Shown here piece after piece: positions 17,137-25,098 of a stretch of DNA of 64,000 nt. The notes below the pieces were generated by a model. That model was not told where the DNA came from, searched no databases, and saw only the letters and a list, made by a program, of their open reading frames with translations. Position 1 is the first letter of the stretch. The number at the start of each line of letters is the position of its first letter. The position numbers and the translations under genes were made by a program. This DNA comes from CAIYYO01 sp049299895 (GTDB lineage: Archaea > Altiarchaeota > Altiarchaeia > IMC4 > QMZM01): positions 1 to 64,000 of the forward strand of contig JBAQYF010000015.1 of NCBI GenBank assembly GCA_049299895.1, written 5' to 3'.

Positions 17137-17646
17137 TCAGGCGATATACGGCTGCGTGCTGGACCGGTCGAACCCTCTTATTATCTCGACCGGCGAGGGT
17201 TGCTGCGGGTTCCATCCGTAGACGGGGTATACCAGGTTCGGGAAGAACTTGGTCATGTCCCTTGAGAGCTGCGTCACCATGTGTTCCTCTCCGAAGCAGG
17301 CCACGCTCACTTCGTAGGTCTTCCTGCGAGTAGCCTCCTCGTCCAGCAGGCCCAATGAGTGTATGTACTCATGCAGCATCACGTGGAAGGTATAAGGCTT
17401 CAGCAGCCGGATGTCCGTCTCTTCTATCCTGCGCAGGGGAGTGCGGTTTAGGACGATTATGTTGGAATCCACGGGATAGTACCCGCCGATAAATCCGCCC
17501 ATAGTCGAACCCATCTCCTGCAGGCCCAGCATAAGGCCTGCCCTGGACTTCTTCTCCGTGCGCCTGACGGATTCTTTCACTTGTTCGAAGGTCTCTATCA
17601 GATCCTTCCTCAGGCGGTTTTCCGCCCTAATATCTATGTTCTCCAT
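17137..17646 (-). CDS. Putative small zinc metallopeptidase (HExxH)
   Basis: A 169-residue soluble protein with HEYIHSLGLLDEE at 92-104, a zincin active-site pattern with a downstream acidic cluster. Upstream, GGYYPVDSNIIVLNRTPL forms the strand that usually borders such a helix. A third ligand could be Glu103/104 or a later His (HMVTQ). There is no signal peptide, so it would act in the cytoplasm. It is convergent with the PDZ gene, eight bases apart. I do not recognise a named family; peptidase activity is inferred from the motif only. Confidence 0.55.
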   Translation of the reverse strand: MENIDIRAENRLRKDLIETFEQVKESVRRTEKKSRAGLMLGLQEMGSTMGGFIGGYYPVDSNIIVLNRTPLRRIEETDIRLLKPYTFHVMLHEYIHSLGLLDEEATRRKTYEVSVACFGEEHMVTQLSRDMTKFFPNLVYPVYGWNPQQPSPVEIIRGFDRSSTQPYIA

Positions 17647-17789
17647 TATGCTTTTTTTATAGAGTATATTTAAAGATATATATCAGACTGCAGATTAAAA
17701 AATCAGCCTATCAAGGCCATATTAGCCCTGATTTATATACTGGGGTTTCAAAAATATAAGGAAATATAATTTCAAACCAGAGGTGGAAA

Positions 17790-18074
17790 ATGGCTGCCAA
17801 AATAAAGAAAAAAGGCAAAAAAACAATCCCGAAGCCTGCAATAAAGAAAGTCAAAAAGGGCAAAAAAGAAAGGGACGACACCGACGAGATATCCGACCTG
17901 GAAAGAGACGTTGACCGGGGAGAAGACGTAGAAAAAGGCGCAATCAAGAGCGCGGTAAAAGAGGAACTGGAAAAGGTCGACGTTATCGAAGAAGAGGACG
18001 ACGGAGGAGAAGTATACGAATACGGGGAAAGAGGCATACTCTCGGACGAAGACGAGAGCGACGAAGAATACTGA
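17790..18074 (+). CDS. Small charged protein, Lys-rich head and acidic tail
   Basis: A 94-residue low-complexity protein. Residues 1-32 are almost all Lys/Ala/Pro (AAKIKKKGKKTIPKPAIKK), and residues 33-94 are strongly acidic (EISDLERDVDRGEDVEKG and ILSDEDESDEEY). Such polarity suggests a nucleic-acid or RNA polymerase binding protein, or a disordered chaperone, but no domain is recognised. A good ribosome site (AGAGGTGG) precedes the ATG, and a TATA-like TTTATATACT lies near 17731, supporting a real gene. Confidence 0.65.
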   Translation: MAAKIKKKGKKTIPKPAIKKVKKGKKERDDTDEISDLERDVDRGEDVEKGAIKSAVKEELEKVDVIEEEDDGGEVYEYGERGILSDEDESDEEY

Positions 18075-18128
18075 ACGCCCGGCAACCGGGAAAAAAACAG
18101 ACCACCCCGCGCACATCCACAAAGGGAA

Positions 18129-18347
18129 TCACTTGTTTGCGGGAGGTTCCGGTATTATAAAAAGCATAATCAAGTATGCGAGAATCAGCGGGAAAAAGCC
18201 GGTCACAGCCGTGAAGATTACATATAGCACCCTTATTGCCACGGGGTCGACATTCAAATATTCTCCTATGCCGCCCAGTATCCCGGCAAAAACCCTATTA
18301 TCCCTGCTGCGATATAACCGCCTGGGCTCAGAGGATTCATGTGTCAT
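18129..18347 (-). CDS. PspC-domain membrane protein
   Basis: A 72-residue protein with the PspC pattern: RRLYRSRDNRVFAGILGGI followed by GEYLNVDPVAIRVLYVI and a hydrophobic C-terminal helix (TAVTGFFPLILAYLIMLFII). PspC proteins are small membrane proteins linked to envelope stress. The ATG at 18347 gives the usual length. An upstream in-frame start at 18440 would add 31 residues that do not resemble the family. No other phage-shock gene is nearby. Confidence 0.85.
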   Translation of the reverse strand: MTHESSEPRRLYRSRDNRVFAGILGGIGEYLNVDPVAIRVLYVIFTAVTGFFPLILAYLIMLFIIPEPPANK

Positions 18348-18448
18348 GTAATAACTTACGTACCTGAGATTAAAATCCGGCGTATTTCTTTTTAAGACAT
18401 TCATTGCCTGGTCATACCGGAAAATTTGAACATCCCGCAAAGAAACAC

Positions 18449-18634
18449 TTATTCCTTAACTTTTATCGCACCCGCGGGACAGGCCTCGGCAATCTCTTTT
18501 AAGTCGCATGAATCGCACTCGTTTTTAACGGCCTTTGCAATATTGTCGTCCCCCATCACAAAGCATTCGGGGCATGTGCCCGTGCACAGACCGCACCCGA
18601 TGCACTTATCCCGGTCCACGGAAACAGCAGCCAT
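18449..18634 (-). CDS. Single-cluster ferredoxin
   Basis: A 61-residue ferredoxin with CIGCGLCTGTCP near 12-23 and a C-terminal EACPAGAI. The first three Cys plus the last Cys would hold one [4Fe-4S] cluster. The remaining Cys (CP of the first motif and the CDSC pair) could form the disulfide seen in Pyrococcus and Desulfovibrio ferredoxins. Start chosen at the ATG 18634; a TTG eight codons upstream is possible. It is a soluble electron carrier; partner unknown. Confidence 0.88.
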   Translation of the reverse strand: MAAVSVDRDKCIGCGLCTGTCPECFVMGDDNIAKAVKNECDSCDLKEIAEACPAGAIKVKE

Positions 18635-18707
18635 GTCATAATAATGGCAGAGCCGCAATAAAAGACGCCAGGCATATTTTTTATCCGGATATTACCAAAT
18701 CTCTTCC

Positions 18708-18989
18708 ATGGTCAAAGAAGTCAAAGCAGCTCATATCCTGGTGAAGGGAGAACCAAAAGCAAAGGAGTTAATGGATAAACTGAAGAAAGGAGACGACTTC
18801 AGAAAGATTGCCTTGGAATGCAGTGAATGCCCGAGCAAGAAGAAAGGAGGAGACCTCGGCTGGTTCACAAGAGGACGGATGGTACGAGAATTCGAGAACG
18901 CGGCATTCGCAGGAGAAAAAGGAGCCCTCGTAGGCCCGGTCAAAACACAATTCGGCTGGCACATAATCAAAGTGCTGGACAAGAAATGA
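18708..18989 (+). CDS. Parvulin-type peptidyl-prolyl isomerase
   Basis: A 93-residue stand-alone parvulin that speeds cis-trans isomerisation of X-Pro bonds. It opens VKAAHILVKGEPKAKELMDKL, continues with ALECSECPSKKKGGDLGWF and ends QFGWHIIKVLDK. Both active-site histidines (AHIL and GWHII) and the central Cys/Ser region are present. There is no signal peptide, so it acts in the cytoplasm. One base separates it from the downstream membrane protein gene, so they probably share a transcript. Confidence 0.92.
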   Translation: MVKEVKAAHILVKGEPKAKELMDKLKKGDDFRKIALECSECPSKKKGGDLGWFTRGRMVREFENAAFAGEKGALVGPVKTQFGWHIIKVLDKK

Positions 18990-18990
18990 G

Positions 18991-19338
18991 ATGAACGAAC
19001 GGAAAAACGCAGAAAGGAATGATAACGTCGATCCACTGACCCTCACATTGTTCGTCCTGCAGAACAACAGGTATTCCGCGATAGACAAACTAGTATACGT
19101 AGGCTATAATCTGCTTCTCCTGTCCGTCGCGCTTTCGATAATCGGGGTAATCCTTCTGCTCCCGGGAGGAGCATCGTCCAACAATGAAACAAACGGGGAA
19201 GAAATATCCCAGGCGTACGGCATGTATTACGGCATCCTGCTGATAGGATTGCCTGTCGTGATCATATTCAGAAAAATCGCAGAACCGCGATATAAAGGAG
19301 TATATATTTCGCTGAAGAACAAGGAGAAAAAGAAGTAA
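18991..19338 (+). CDS. Two-helix membrane protein of unknown function
   Basis: A 115-residue protein with hydrophobic helices near 40-62 and 80-97, a short Ser/Asn-rich outside loop (ASSNNETNGEE) and a basic Lys-rich tail (KNKEKKK). The N-terminal 35 residues are polar. It starts one base after the parvulin stop. I recognise no family. Confidence 0.55.
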   Translation: MNERKNAERNDNVDPLTLTLFVLQNNRYSAIDKLVYVGYNLLLLSVALSIIGVILLLPGGASSNNETNGEEISQAYGMYYGILLIGLPVVIIFRKIAEPRYKGVYISLKNKEKKK

Positions 19339-19354
19339 TGAACCGGGATACAGG

Positions 19355-20245
19355 TTACTTCGTCGTAACCTCGCACCCGTCCGCTGTAACTATTACAGTG
19401 TGCTCGAACTGGGAAACAACGCCTTTCTCTTTCTCGTGAAGAGCTGGATAACCCCGCAGAGTTCCGTTCGCTAGGAGGTCCCTCATGGCGAGGTCCAGCC
19501 TCAGGGGAGGGATCTTCTTTGTCAGCCATCTCTCGGCGAAGGGCAACCCCTGCCTTGGAGTGATCTCCTCGATAACTGTCCTTGCATCTCTGTTCCTTGT
19601 TGGACGGGAGACCAATAGTGAGAATATCTCCGCCTGCTTTGATTCTATGACGCGGCCGAGGCCGTCGGTTGCGAACGGTTCTATTGCAAGAGCCATCCCC
19701 TCTTCAACTTTTAATTTATAGGGGACCTCTATGCTGGGAATCGAAAGGCCCGCATGGAGCTCATACTGCTTCATCTCGTGGCCCGTGAGGTTCTCTATTG
19801 GTTTGTATCCCGCGCTCGTGATGGTATCATAGATGGCTTTTCCGATCTTTGCTACGGTGACGCCGGGCTTTACGAGTTCTATTGCGGCTGCGAGTGCTTC
19901 CTGATCCGCTTTTATAAGCGTTCCGTGCTTCTTTGACAGGTCTACGCTGTACGCGGTATCGGCGATGTATCCGTCCAGGTGCACGCCCAGGTCTATCGAG
20001 ACCAAGTCCGCCTTCTGAAGCGTAGTTTCGTCGTTGAACTTGGGTGAATAATGCGCCGTCACGTCGTTGATGCATACGTTTACCGGGAAAGCCAGCATTC
20101 CGCCGAGTTCAAATATCCTTGATTCTATCTTTTCTGCGATGTCTAGTGCCTTGGCGCCGGGTTTGACCAGTTCGTGACTCCATTCTCTTACTTCTGATGC
20201 TATCTTTCCCGCCTTCCTATAATTCTCAAGCTCTTTTTCTTCCAT
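19355..20245 (-). CDS. map: Methionine aminopeptidase, type II
   Basis: This enzyme removes the initiator methionine from nascent proteins. The 296-residue pita-bread fold has its metal ligands in order: Asp in VSIDLG near 87, Asp in IADTAYS near 97, His in LTGHEM near 157, Glu in AIEPFAT near 190 and Glu in KQAEIFS near 206. A roughly 60-residue insertion with a helical subdomain after the fourth ligand is typical of type II (archaeal and eukaryotic) enzymes. Length is normal. No adjacent functional partner is seen. Confidence 0.95.
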   Translation of the reverse strand: MEEKELENYRKAGKIASEVREWSHELVKPGAKALDIAEKIESRIFELGGMLAFPVNVCINDVTAHYSPKFNDETTLQKADLVSIDLGVHLDGYIADTAYSVDLSKKHGTLIKADQEALAAAIELVKPGVTVAKIGKAIYDTITSAGYKPIENLTGHEMKQYELHAGLSIPSIEVPYKLKVEEGMALAIEPFATDGLGRVIESKQAEIFSLLVSRPTRNRDARTVIEEITPRQGLPFAERWLTKKIPPLRLDLAMRDLLANGTLRGYPALHEKEKGVVSQFEHTVIVTADGCEVTTK

Positions 20246-20305
20246 TTAAACCACCAACGTTCTCTTATTGATTAATACCTGAAAGAATAAATCTTATAAC
20301 GTAAA

Positions 20306-20866
20306 ATGTTCATAGTTTTTGAGGGAATAGACGGCTGCGGGAAATCCACGCAGGCAAGGATGCTGGCCGAATGGCTTGAGAGCAGGGGACTACAGGTTCT
20401 ACTGACCGCCGAACCGACCAAGACCAAACTGGGAGGCCTCATAAGGGAGATACTCTCGGGCAGGGAGGAAATCGACCCGAATGCGCTGGCGCTCCTGTTC
20501 ACAGGAGACCGCTACGAACACCTGGCAACGGAGATACTACCAGCCTTGGGAGAAGGGAAGATAGTGATATGCGAAAGATACTACTACTCGACGATAGCCT
20601 ACCAGGCCGCGCAGGGGGTTGACAGGCCCTGGATATTCGAGATGAACAAGTATGCCACGAACCCGGACCTTGTCATATTCATCGACGTGAAGCCGAAATT
20701 GGCCTTGTCCCGGAAGGCCGGCGAAGAGATATTCGAACAAAGAGCCTTCCTGGAAAAGGTATACAACGAATACGTCAAATTCGCCGACATGCAGAGGGTA
20801 GACGGAAGCAAGGATACGCAGGCAGTCTTCGAGAAGGTCAAGGGGATAGTATCTCGCGTCATCTGA
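20306..20866 (+). CDS. tmk: Thymidylate kinase
   Basis: A 186-residue P-loop kinase that converts dTMP to dTDP. FEGIDGCGKSTQARMLAEWL covers the P-loop (residues 4-23), the TAEPTKTKLG dTMP-binding loop is near 36-45, and the DRY-type motif ERYYYSTIAYQ is near 91-101. A LID region follows near 132-145. Length is normal for archaeal enzymes. The upstream region is shared with the divergent map gene. A decayed surface-protein gene begins 16 bases after its stop. Confidence 0.93.
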   Translation: MFIVFEGIDGCGKSTQARMLAEWLESRGLQVLLTAEPTKTKLGGLIREILSGREEIDPNALALLFTGDRYEHLATEILPALGEGKIVICERYYYSTIAYQAAQGVDRPWIFEMNKYATNPDLVIFIDVKPKLALSRKAGEEIFEQRAFLEKVYNEYVKFADMQRVDGSKDTQAVFEKVKGIVSRVI

Positions 20867-20882
20867 TCGCCCGAAAATTCCA

Positions 20883-21741
20883 ATGGAGGCTCTGAAAATA
20901 GCCGCCAACGGCTCAGTAGACATAACCACGGGCAAGGGATATAAAGTGGGTCTTGTCGCCTTCAGCGGAATGGATGATTATTGTCCGGACGGGATCTGTT
21001 CCTACAGTGCCCTTACCACAAATCCCGCCCCCCTGCACGCGCAGATAAACAGTTACGACCCGATGAGCGGAACCTGCATTTCATGCGGCATAAGCAAGGC
21101 CAGAGCATTACTGGCCGCGGCCTCCGGACAAAAATACATCGTAGTATTGTCCGATGGGTGCCGAATTCATGCATATGGCTAACGGCGATATCTGCACAGA
21201 ATCGGAAGGCAAAAACGAATCATTGCAGCAGGCCTCATCAGCCCTCGCCGAAGGGATGAAAGTATACGCCGTTGCATTGGGAGATGACGCGAACGATACA
21301 TTCCTAAGGAACCTTTCTGATACAGGGGGCGGAAAATTCTATAACGTCTCCTGCACGAGCACGCTCGAACAGATATACCGGAACATCTCGGAGAACGAGG
21401 CATTTGACAACCTCATGCTCGTTTCAGACGTCTCAGGCAGCATGTCGTCCGGATTATCCCTCGACTGCACGACTACGACGACAACGACCACATCGTCGTC
21501 GAGCACGACATCATCCACCTCTTCAACCACATCAACGAGCACATCGACTACTACGACAACAACATCGACTACTACCACAACGCAAGGACCATGCATTATG
21601 CCCGGAAACAACCCCCCATGCGCGGAAGTCTCATTGGAAGAAGTCATCGCCGCCATAAACCAATGGATCGCAGGGAACATGGAGCTTGGCAGCGTGATAG
21701 ACCTTATAATGGCGTGGTCCGGCAGATCCGCGCCCAACTAG
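20883..21741 (+). pseudogene. Decayed VWA-domain surface protein
   Basis: Two overlapping frames make one degraded gene. Frame 1 (to about 21154) reads KVGLVAFSGMDD and KYIVVLSDG, the middle of a von Willebrand A domain whose first strand with the metal-binding DxSxS is missing. A frameshift between about 21150 and 21180 moves it to a second frame: ANGDICTESEGKNESLQQAS, VYAVALGDDAND and GKFYNVSCTSTLEQIY, the end of the domain. Then comes an isolated LVSDVSGSMSSG (a metal-binding motif of another VWA copy), a Thr/Ser tract of about 45 residues and a C-terminal module EVSLEEVIAAINQWIAG. That module also ends the intact protein at 22046-23209. No signal peptide remains. Confidence 0.75.
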
Positions 21742-22045
21742 AGATAGTTCAAATCCCCCGCAGCAGGCACAAAGAGCCTCAGCGCGGACGGCAACTAATC
21801 ATTCAGCAAAGCATACAAGGCCGTTACGCGGGAGCCGATTACGGGATATTGGACAACAACGCATGCAACATATACGGAGACTACTATTCAAGCAACGACG
21901 CGAGCCCTCTCCGAAGTAGTCGGTATGATAAACAGGTGACTGCGGGGAACGCCAATCTTGTAGAGGTCGTGAACTAATAAACAGATGGGCCGTCGCAGAG
22001 TAGAAACCATTAATAACCCCATGAGAAATAATTAAACGGAACAAA
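21742..22045 (+). other. Gene remnant and intergenic space
   Basis: Between the decayed VWA gene and the next surface gene, one frame (about 21835-21977) reads ADYGILDNNACNIYGDYYSS followed by NDASPLRSSRYDKQVTAGNA and a stop. This looks like the tail of another exported-protein gene. No start, promoter or recognised domain is visible. The last 60 bases before 22046 are AT-rich and probably hold the promoter of the next gene. Confidence 0.35.
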
Positions 22046-23209
22046 ATGAAAACAAATAAAATATTTGTGGCGATTTTAATGTTGTTCTGCGCAGCGATTT
22101 TCTGTGCAGGGGAAGCGGACTATAAAAGCGGCTCATACCGGAATATTCAGCGTCCAGTATTACTGAACTTAACAGATTACACCGACCGTTTGGTCAACCC
22201 GTCGCATTATATGACAGAAGGCGTCATTTTCGACCAGTCGAAGATATCCCTGACAAGTTCCGGGGTCTTCCTGCAGAGCGGCGCAGTAACTTACTACGCA
22301 ACTCTTGGGTATATACCTGCCCCTGACAGACTATGGAACTCTTCCCATGACAAGTGCATAGACTACACTTACCGAGGAAAAATAATACTTTTCGGCGAGG
22401 AATACTATGTTAGAGACATAGACTCCCCTGGATTTATCCAGGCATCCAAAGGGATCATCCTTGAAAACGTAAGCAACCAGAGTTTCTCTGCTACCGCCTA
22501 CGGATACAGATTTAGGGTGGATGAAATATTAGACAGATGTTCTGAGGAGGGCTTTTGCTGGTTGGCAGGTGCAAATTTCTCAGTACTTAAACCAAATGGC
22601 AGTACAGTAGGCATCGATACTTATGATATCCAAGATGCGATTATCGATAATCGCATTGAGGTATCACTTATAGAGATGGAGTATACGAGCAGTAACTATA
22701 AAAAGGCATCTATAATAGTATATGATATTACAAATAACATCGTTCTTGATAATGGATACCCACTTGAGATGGAAGGCGGCATAAAAGCCGGCTGGACGGT
22801 AGGCATATCCTCTAAAGCGCAGCCCTTTGGGTCGTGGATGAACATACCCGAATACTCAGGAATCGAAGGAGGCCAATACCTGTTCGTGAACGCAACCATC
22901 AGATACACAACGCCGTTGACGCTGAACATGAGCAGCTACCTTGCCCTCCCGGCAGCGTACAAAGTAGTATCCGACGGAACGAACCTGGAAGTAACGGACA
23001 TTTACAGCACCAGTACGACTACGACAACCACATCGACGACCACAAGTTCCACTACAACGACAAGCCCGGACTGCTCTATGATAGGAGATCAGCCCCCCTG
23101 CGGAGAGATAAGCCTGTCTGATATAATATCCCTGATAAACGCATGGACCGCGGGCAGTGCAAGCCTAAACGACGTCATAGCGCTGATCAACGCATGGGCC
23201 GCGGGCTAG
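22046..23209 (+). CDS. Secreted S-layer-like protein with Thr-rich linker and C-terminal helix-pair module
   Basis: A 387-residue exported protein. Residues 5-22 are a signal peptide (KIFVAILMLFCAAIFCAGE). The main domain (about 30-320) contains IILFGEEYYVRDIDSPG near 115, similar to the strand motif of archaeal S-layer proteins, and several N-x-S/T sites. A 22-residue Thr/Ser linker near 325-345 leads to a Cys-bounded C-terminal module: EISLSDIISLINAWTAGSAS then LNDVIALINAWAAG. These two near-repeats of D-I/V-I-x-L-I-N-A-W resemble a dockerin pair without the calcium loops. Its last 23 bases overlap the convergent rtcA gene. Likely role: envelope structure or attachment. Confidence 0.7.
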   Translation: MKTNKIFVAILMLFCAAIFCAGEADYKSGSYRNIQRPVLLNLTDYTDRLVNPSHYMTEGVIFDQSKISLTSSGVFLQSGAVTYYATLGYIPAPDRLWNSSHDKCIDYTYRGKIILFGEEYYVRDIDSPGFIQASKGIILENVSNQSFSATAYGYRFRVDEILDRCSEEGFCWLAGANFSVLKPNGSTVGIDTYDIQDAIIDNRIEVSLIEMEYTSSNYKKASIIVYDITNNIVLDNGYPLEMEGGIKAGWTVGISSKAQPFGSWMNIPEYSGIEGGQYLFVNATIRYTTPLTLNMSSYLALPAAYKVVSDGTNLEVTDIYSTSTTTTTTSTTTSSTTTTSPDCSMIGDQPPCGEISLSDIISLINAWTAGSASLNDVIALINAWAAG

Positions 23210-24221
23210 AACTTATACGTCTCCCTTTGATGGACACGTCGCAGCCGAATGCATTCACAACGCCGATATTCGACCTGACGTGTCCGGTTATTTCGCTCAC
23301 GGAGACTGTGCCCCCGGCTAACGCCAGATACGGGATTATCTGATCCGCCATGTACCGGTCCAATGCCGCATTCGAGGAGACGTCTTCTATGAGATGTTTT
23401 CCGGCTTCTATCCCCACGTCCTCGGCTCTCCTGCCTTTTTCTCCGAGCGCATCCGCACCGATGATGGAATTCTCAGTCCCGGCCCATAAGGTTATCCCCG
23501 AACCATAAGACGGCGTATTCACATATTCCTGCGCGATCGCTAATCCGCCGGGAAAGCCCTTATCCAATAGGTCGTTGCGAATAGCATATTCCGCCCCTTT
23601 AACTTGCCTCTCGGCTACTTTTGCGCCTTTTAGGCCAAGGTGCGCATGCGACAAACCTTTAACAGACGCTATTTTCCCGCTCTTCAATAGTTCAAGGCTC
23701 TTAAGCTTGGAAGGCAGAATCTCTGCAATCACCTTTCCACCCCCCGCAGGATAATAACCCCTGCTGGATAGGTCAACGGAAGCGCGGCATCCGAATTTTC
23801 CGATCAACGGAAGAAAAACGTACCGAAGATAATCTATCGAGGGACTCCATTTAACGTCCGTTCCTCCCTGTACTACAAGAGAGACCTTCACAGGCGCAAA
23901 AAACGCAGGCAGCATAAGAGCCTGCAAAACAAGCGTTACCGAGCCTGCAGTACCAACGTCTACGTTGTACTTTCCCCCCCGGAGCTTCCCGGGAGAAAAG
24001 ACTATTTTATCAGAACCCAGGGTAAGACCTTCGACTTTTGCACCGCAGAGATCTGCCACCGCTTGAACCGCTGAAAAATGCTGCGGCATCAGGCCGGATT
24101 TATCGCGCCCCGCCCTAATATTAAACACCTTCACCGGCTCGCCAGTTACGGCAGCCATCGAAACAGCAGTCCTGAGGATCTGCCCGCCTCCTTCGCCCGA
24201 CGATCCGTCTATCTCGAACAT
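23187..24221 (-). CDS. rtcA: RNA 3'-terminal phosphate cyclase
   Basis: This enzyme uses ATP to convert RNA 3'-phosphates to 2',3'-cyclic phosphates through a covalent AMP-His intermediate. The 344-residue sequence starts FEIDGSSGEGGGQILRTAVS (family signature) and contains GLMPQHFSAVQAV near 43 and RGYYPAGGGK near 152-161. The catalytic His region lies near residues 300-310 (HLIEDVSSNAALDRYMADQ). Length matches archaeal RtcA. It is not adjacent to an RtcB ligase. The other RNA-end-modifying gene in the window is the broken ligase at 28051. Confidence 0.93.
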   Translation of the reverse strand: MFEIDGSSGEGGGQILRTAVSMAAVTGEPVKVFNIRAGRDKSGLMPQHFSAVQAVADLCGAKVEGLTLGSDKIVFSPGKLRGGKYNVDVGTAGSVTLVLQALMLPAFFAPVKVSLVVQGGTDVKWSPSIDYLRYVFLPLIGKFGCRASVDLSSRGYYPAGGGKVIAEILPSKLKSLELLKSGKIASVKGLSHAHLGLKGAKVAERQVKGAEYAIRNDLLDKGFPGGLAIAQEYVNTPSYGSGITLWAGTENSIIGADALGEKGRRAEDVGIEAGKHLIEDVSSNAALDRYMADQIIPYLALAGGTVSVSEITGHVRSNIGVVNAFGCDVSIKGRRISSSPRPMR

Positions 24222-24267
24222 TTTAACATTATATCTATATTTCTTTAGTTTCTACTAATAATAGAAC

Positions 24268-25098
24268 ATGGACGAAAAAGTCACGTTCTCACTCAATAAG
24301 AACATACTCTCAAAGGTCGACCAGTTGATCGACGGGAAAAAGATAAAGAACAGGGACGAAGCGCTGGAAAAGATAATCTGCCGCACCGTGAACCGGGAGA
24401 ACGTAAAGACCGCATTCATACTCGCCGGAGGGAAGGGGACGAGGATGAGGCCTTTCACCTATGAACTGCCCAAGCCGCTCATCCCTGTCCAGGGCAGGCC
24501 GCTCATCCAGCACATACTAGACCTCCTCCGAAAATACGAGATAAGAGACATCATCATATCGACAGGCTACATGTGCGACAAAATAAAAGAGTACTTCGGG
24601 AACGGGAGCAAATTCGGCCTGGACATAACGTACATAGAAGAAAAAGAGGAACTCGGAACGGCTGGGGCACTCAACCTGTCAAAAGACCTCCTGAAGGAAA
24701 CATTCATAATGTTCAACGGGGACATCCTGGCAAATATCGACCTGCACGACTTCATAGACTTTCACTCAAGGAATGAAGGCCTTGCAACTATCGCATTAAC
24801 GCCGGTGGACGATCCCTCGCGCTTCGGCGTCGCAGACCTCAAAGGAGACCGCATAATGAAGTTCGTCGAGAAGCCGAAAACGCACATATCGAACCTGATA
24901 AACGCAGGGGTCTACGTCCTGGAACCGGAGGTCATCAAATACGTTCCCGAAGGGAGAGCCATGATGGAAACAGACGTATTCCCGAAACTTGCCGCCGAAG
25001 GAAAACTGTTCGGGTACCCCTACGACGGACAGTGGTTCGACACGGGAACGCACGAATCGTACGAGAACGCTATCAAGAACTGGAAGAAAATAAAATGA
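24268..25098 (+). CDS. Sugar-1-phosphate nucleotidyltransferase with N-terminal ribbon-helix-helix
   Basis: A 276-residue protein in two parts. Residues 1-45 (VTFSLNKNILSKVDQLIDGK then KIKNRDEALEKIICRTV) match a ribbon-helix-helix DNA-binding domain. Residues 50-276 form a GT-A type nucleotidyltransferase: AFILAGGKGTRMRPFTYELP for NTP binding, Lys in LPKPLIPVQG, FNGDILANID near 150 and the product-site WFDTGTHE near 260. It would make an NDP-sugar such as GDP-mannose or UDP/dTDP-glucose. The downstream phosphohexomutase overlaps by four bases and supplies its substrate. A regulatory or oligomerising role of the N-domain is inferred. Confidence 0.88.
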   Translation: MDEKVTFSLNKNILSKVDQLIDGKKIKNRDEALEKIICRTVNRENVKTAFILAGGKGTRMRPFTYELPKPLIPVQGRPLIQHILDLLRKYEIRDIIISTGYMCDKIKEYFGNGSKFGLDITYIEEKEELGTAGALNLSKDLLKETFIMFNGDILANIDLHDFIDFHSRNEGLATIALTPVDDPSRFGVADLKGDRIMKFVEKPKTHISNLINAGVYVLEPEVIKYVPEGRAMMETDVFPKLAAEGKLFGYPYDGQWFDTGTHESYENAIKNWKKIK

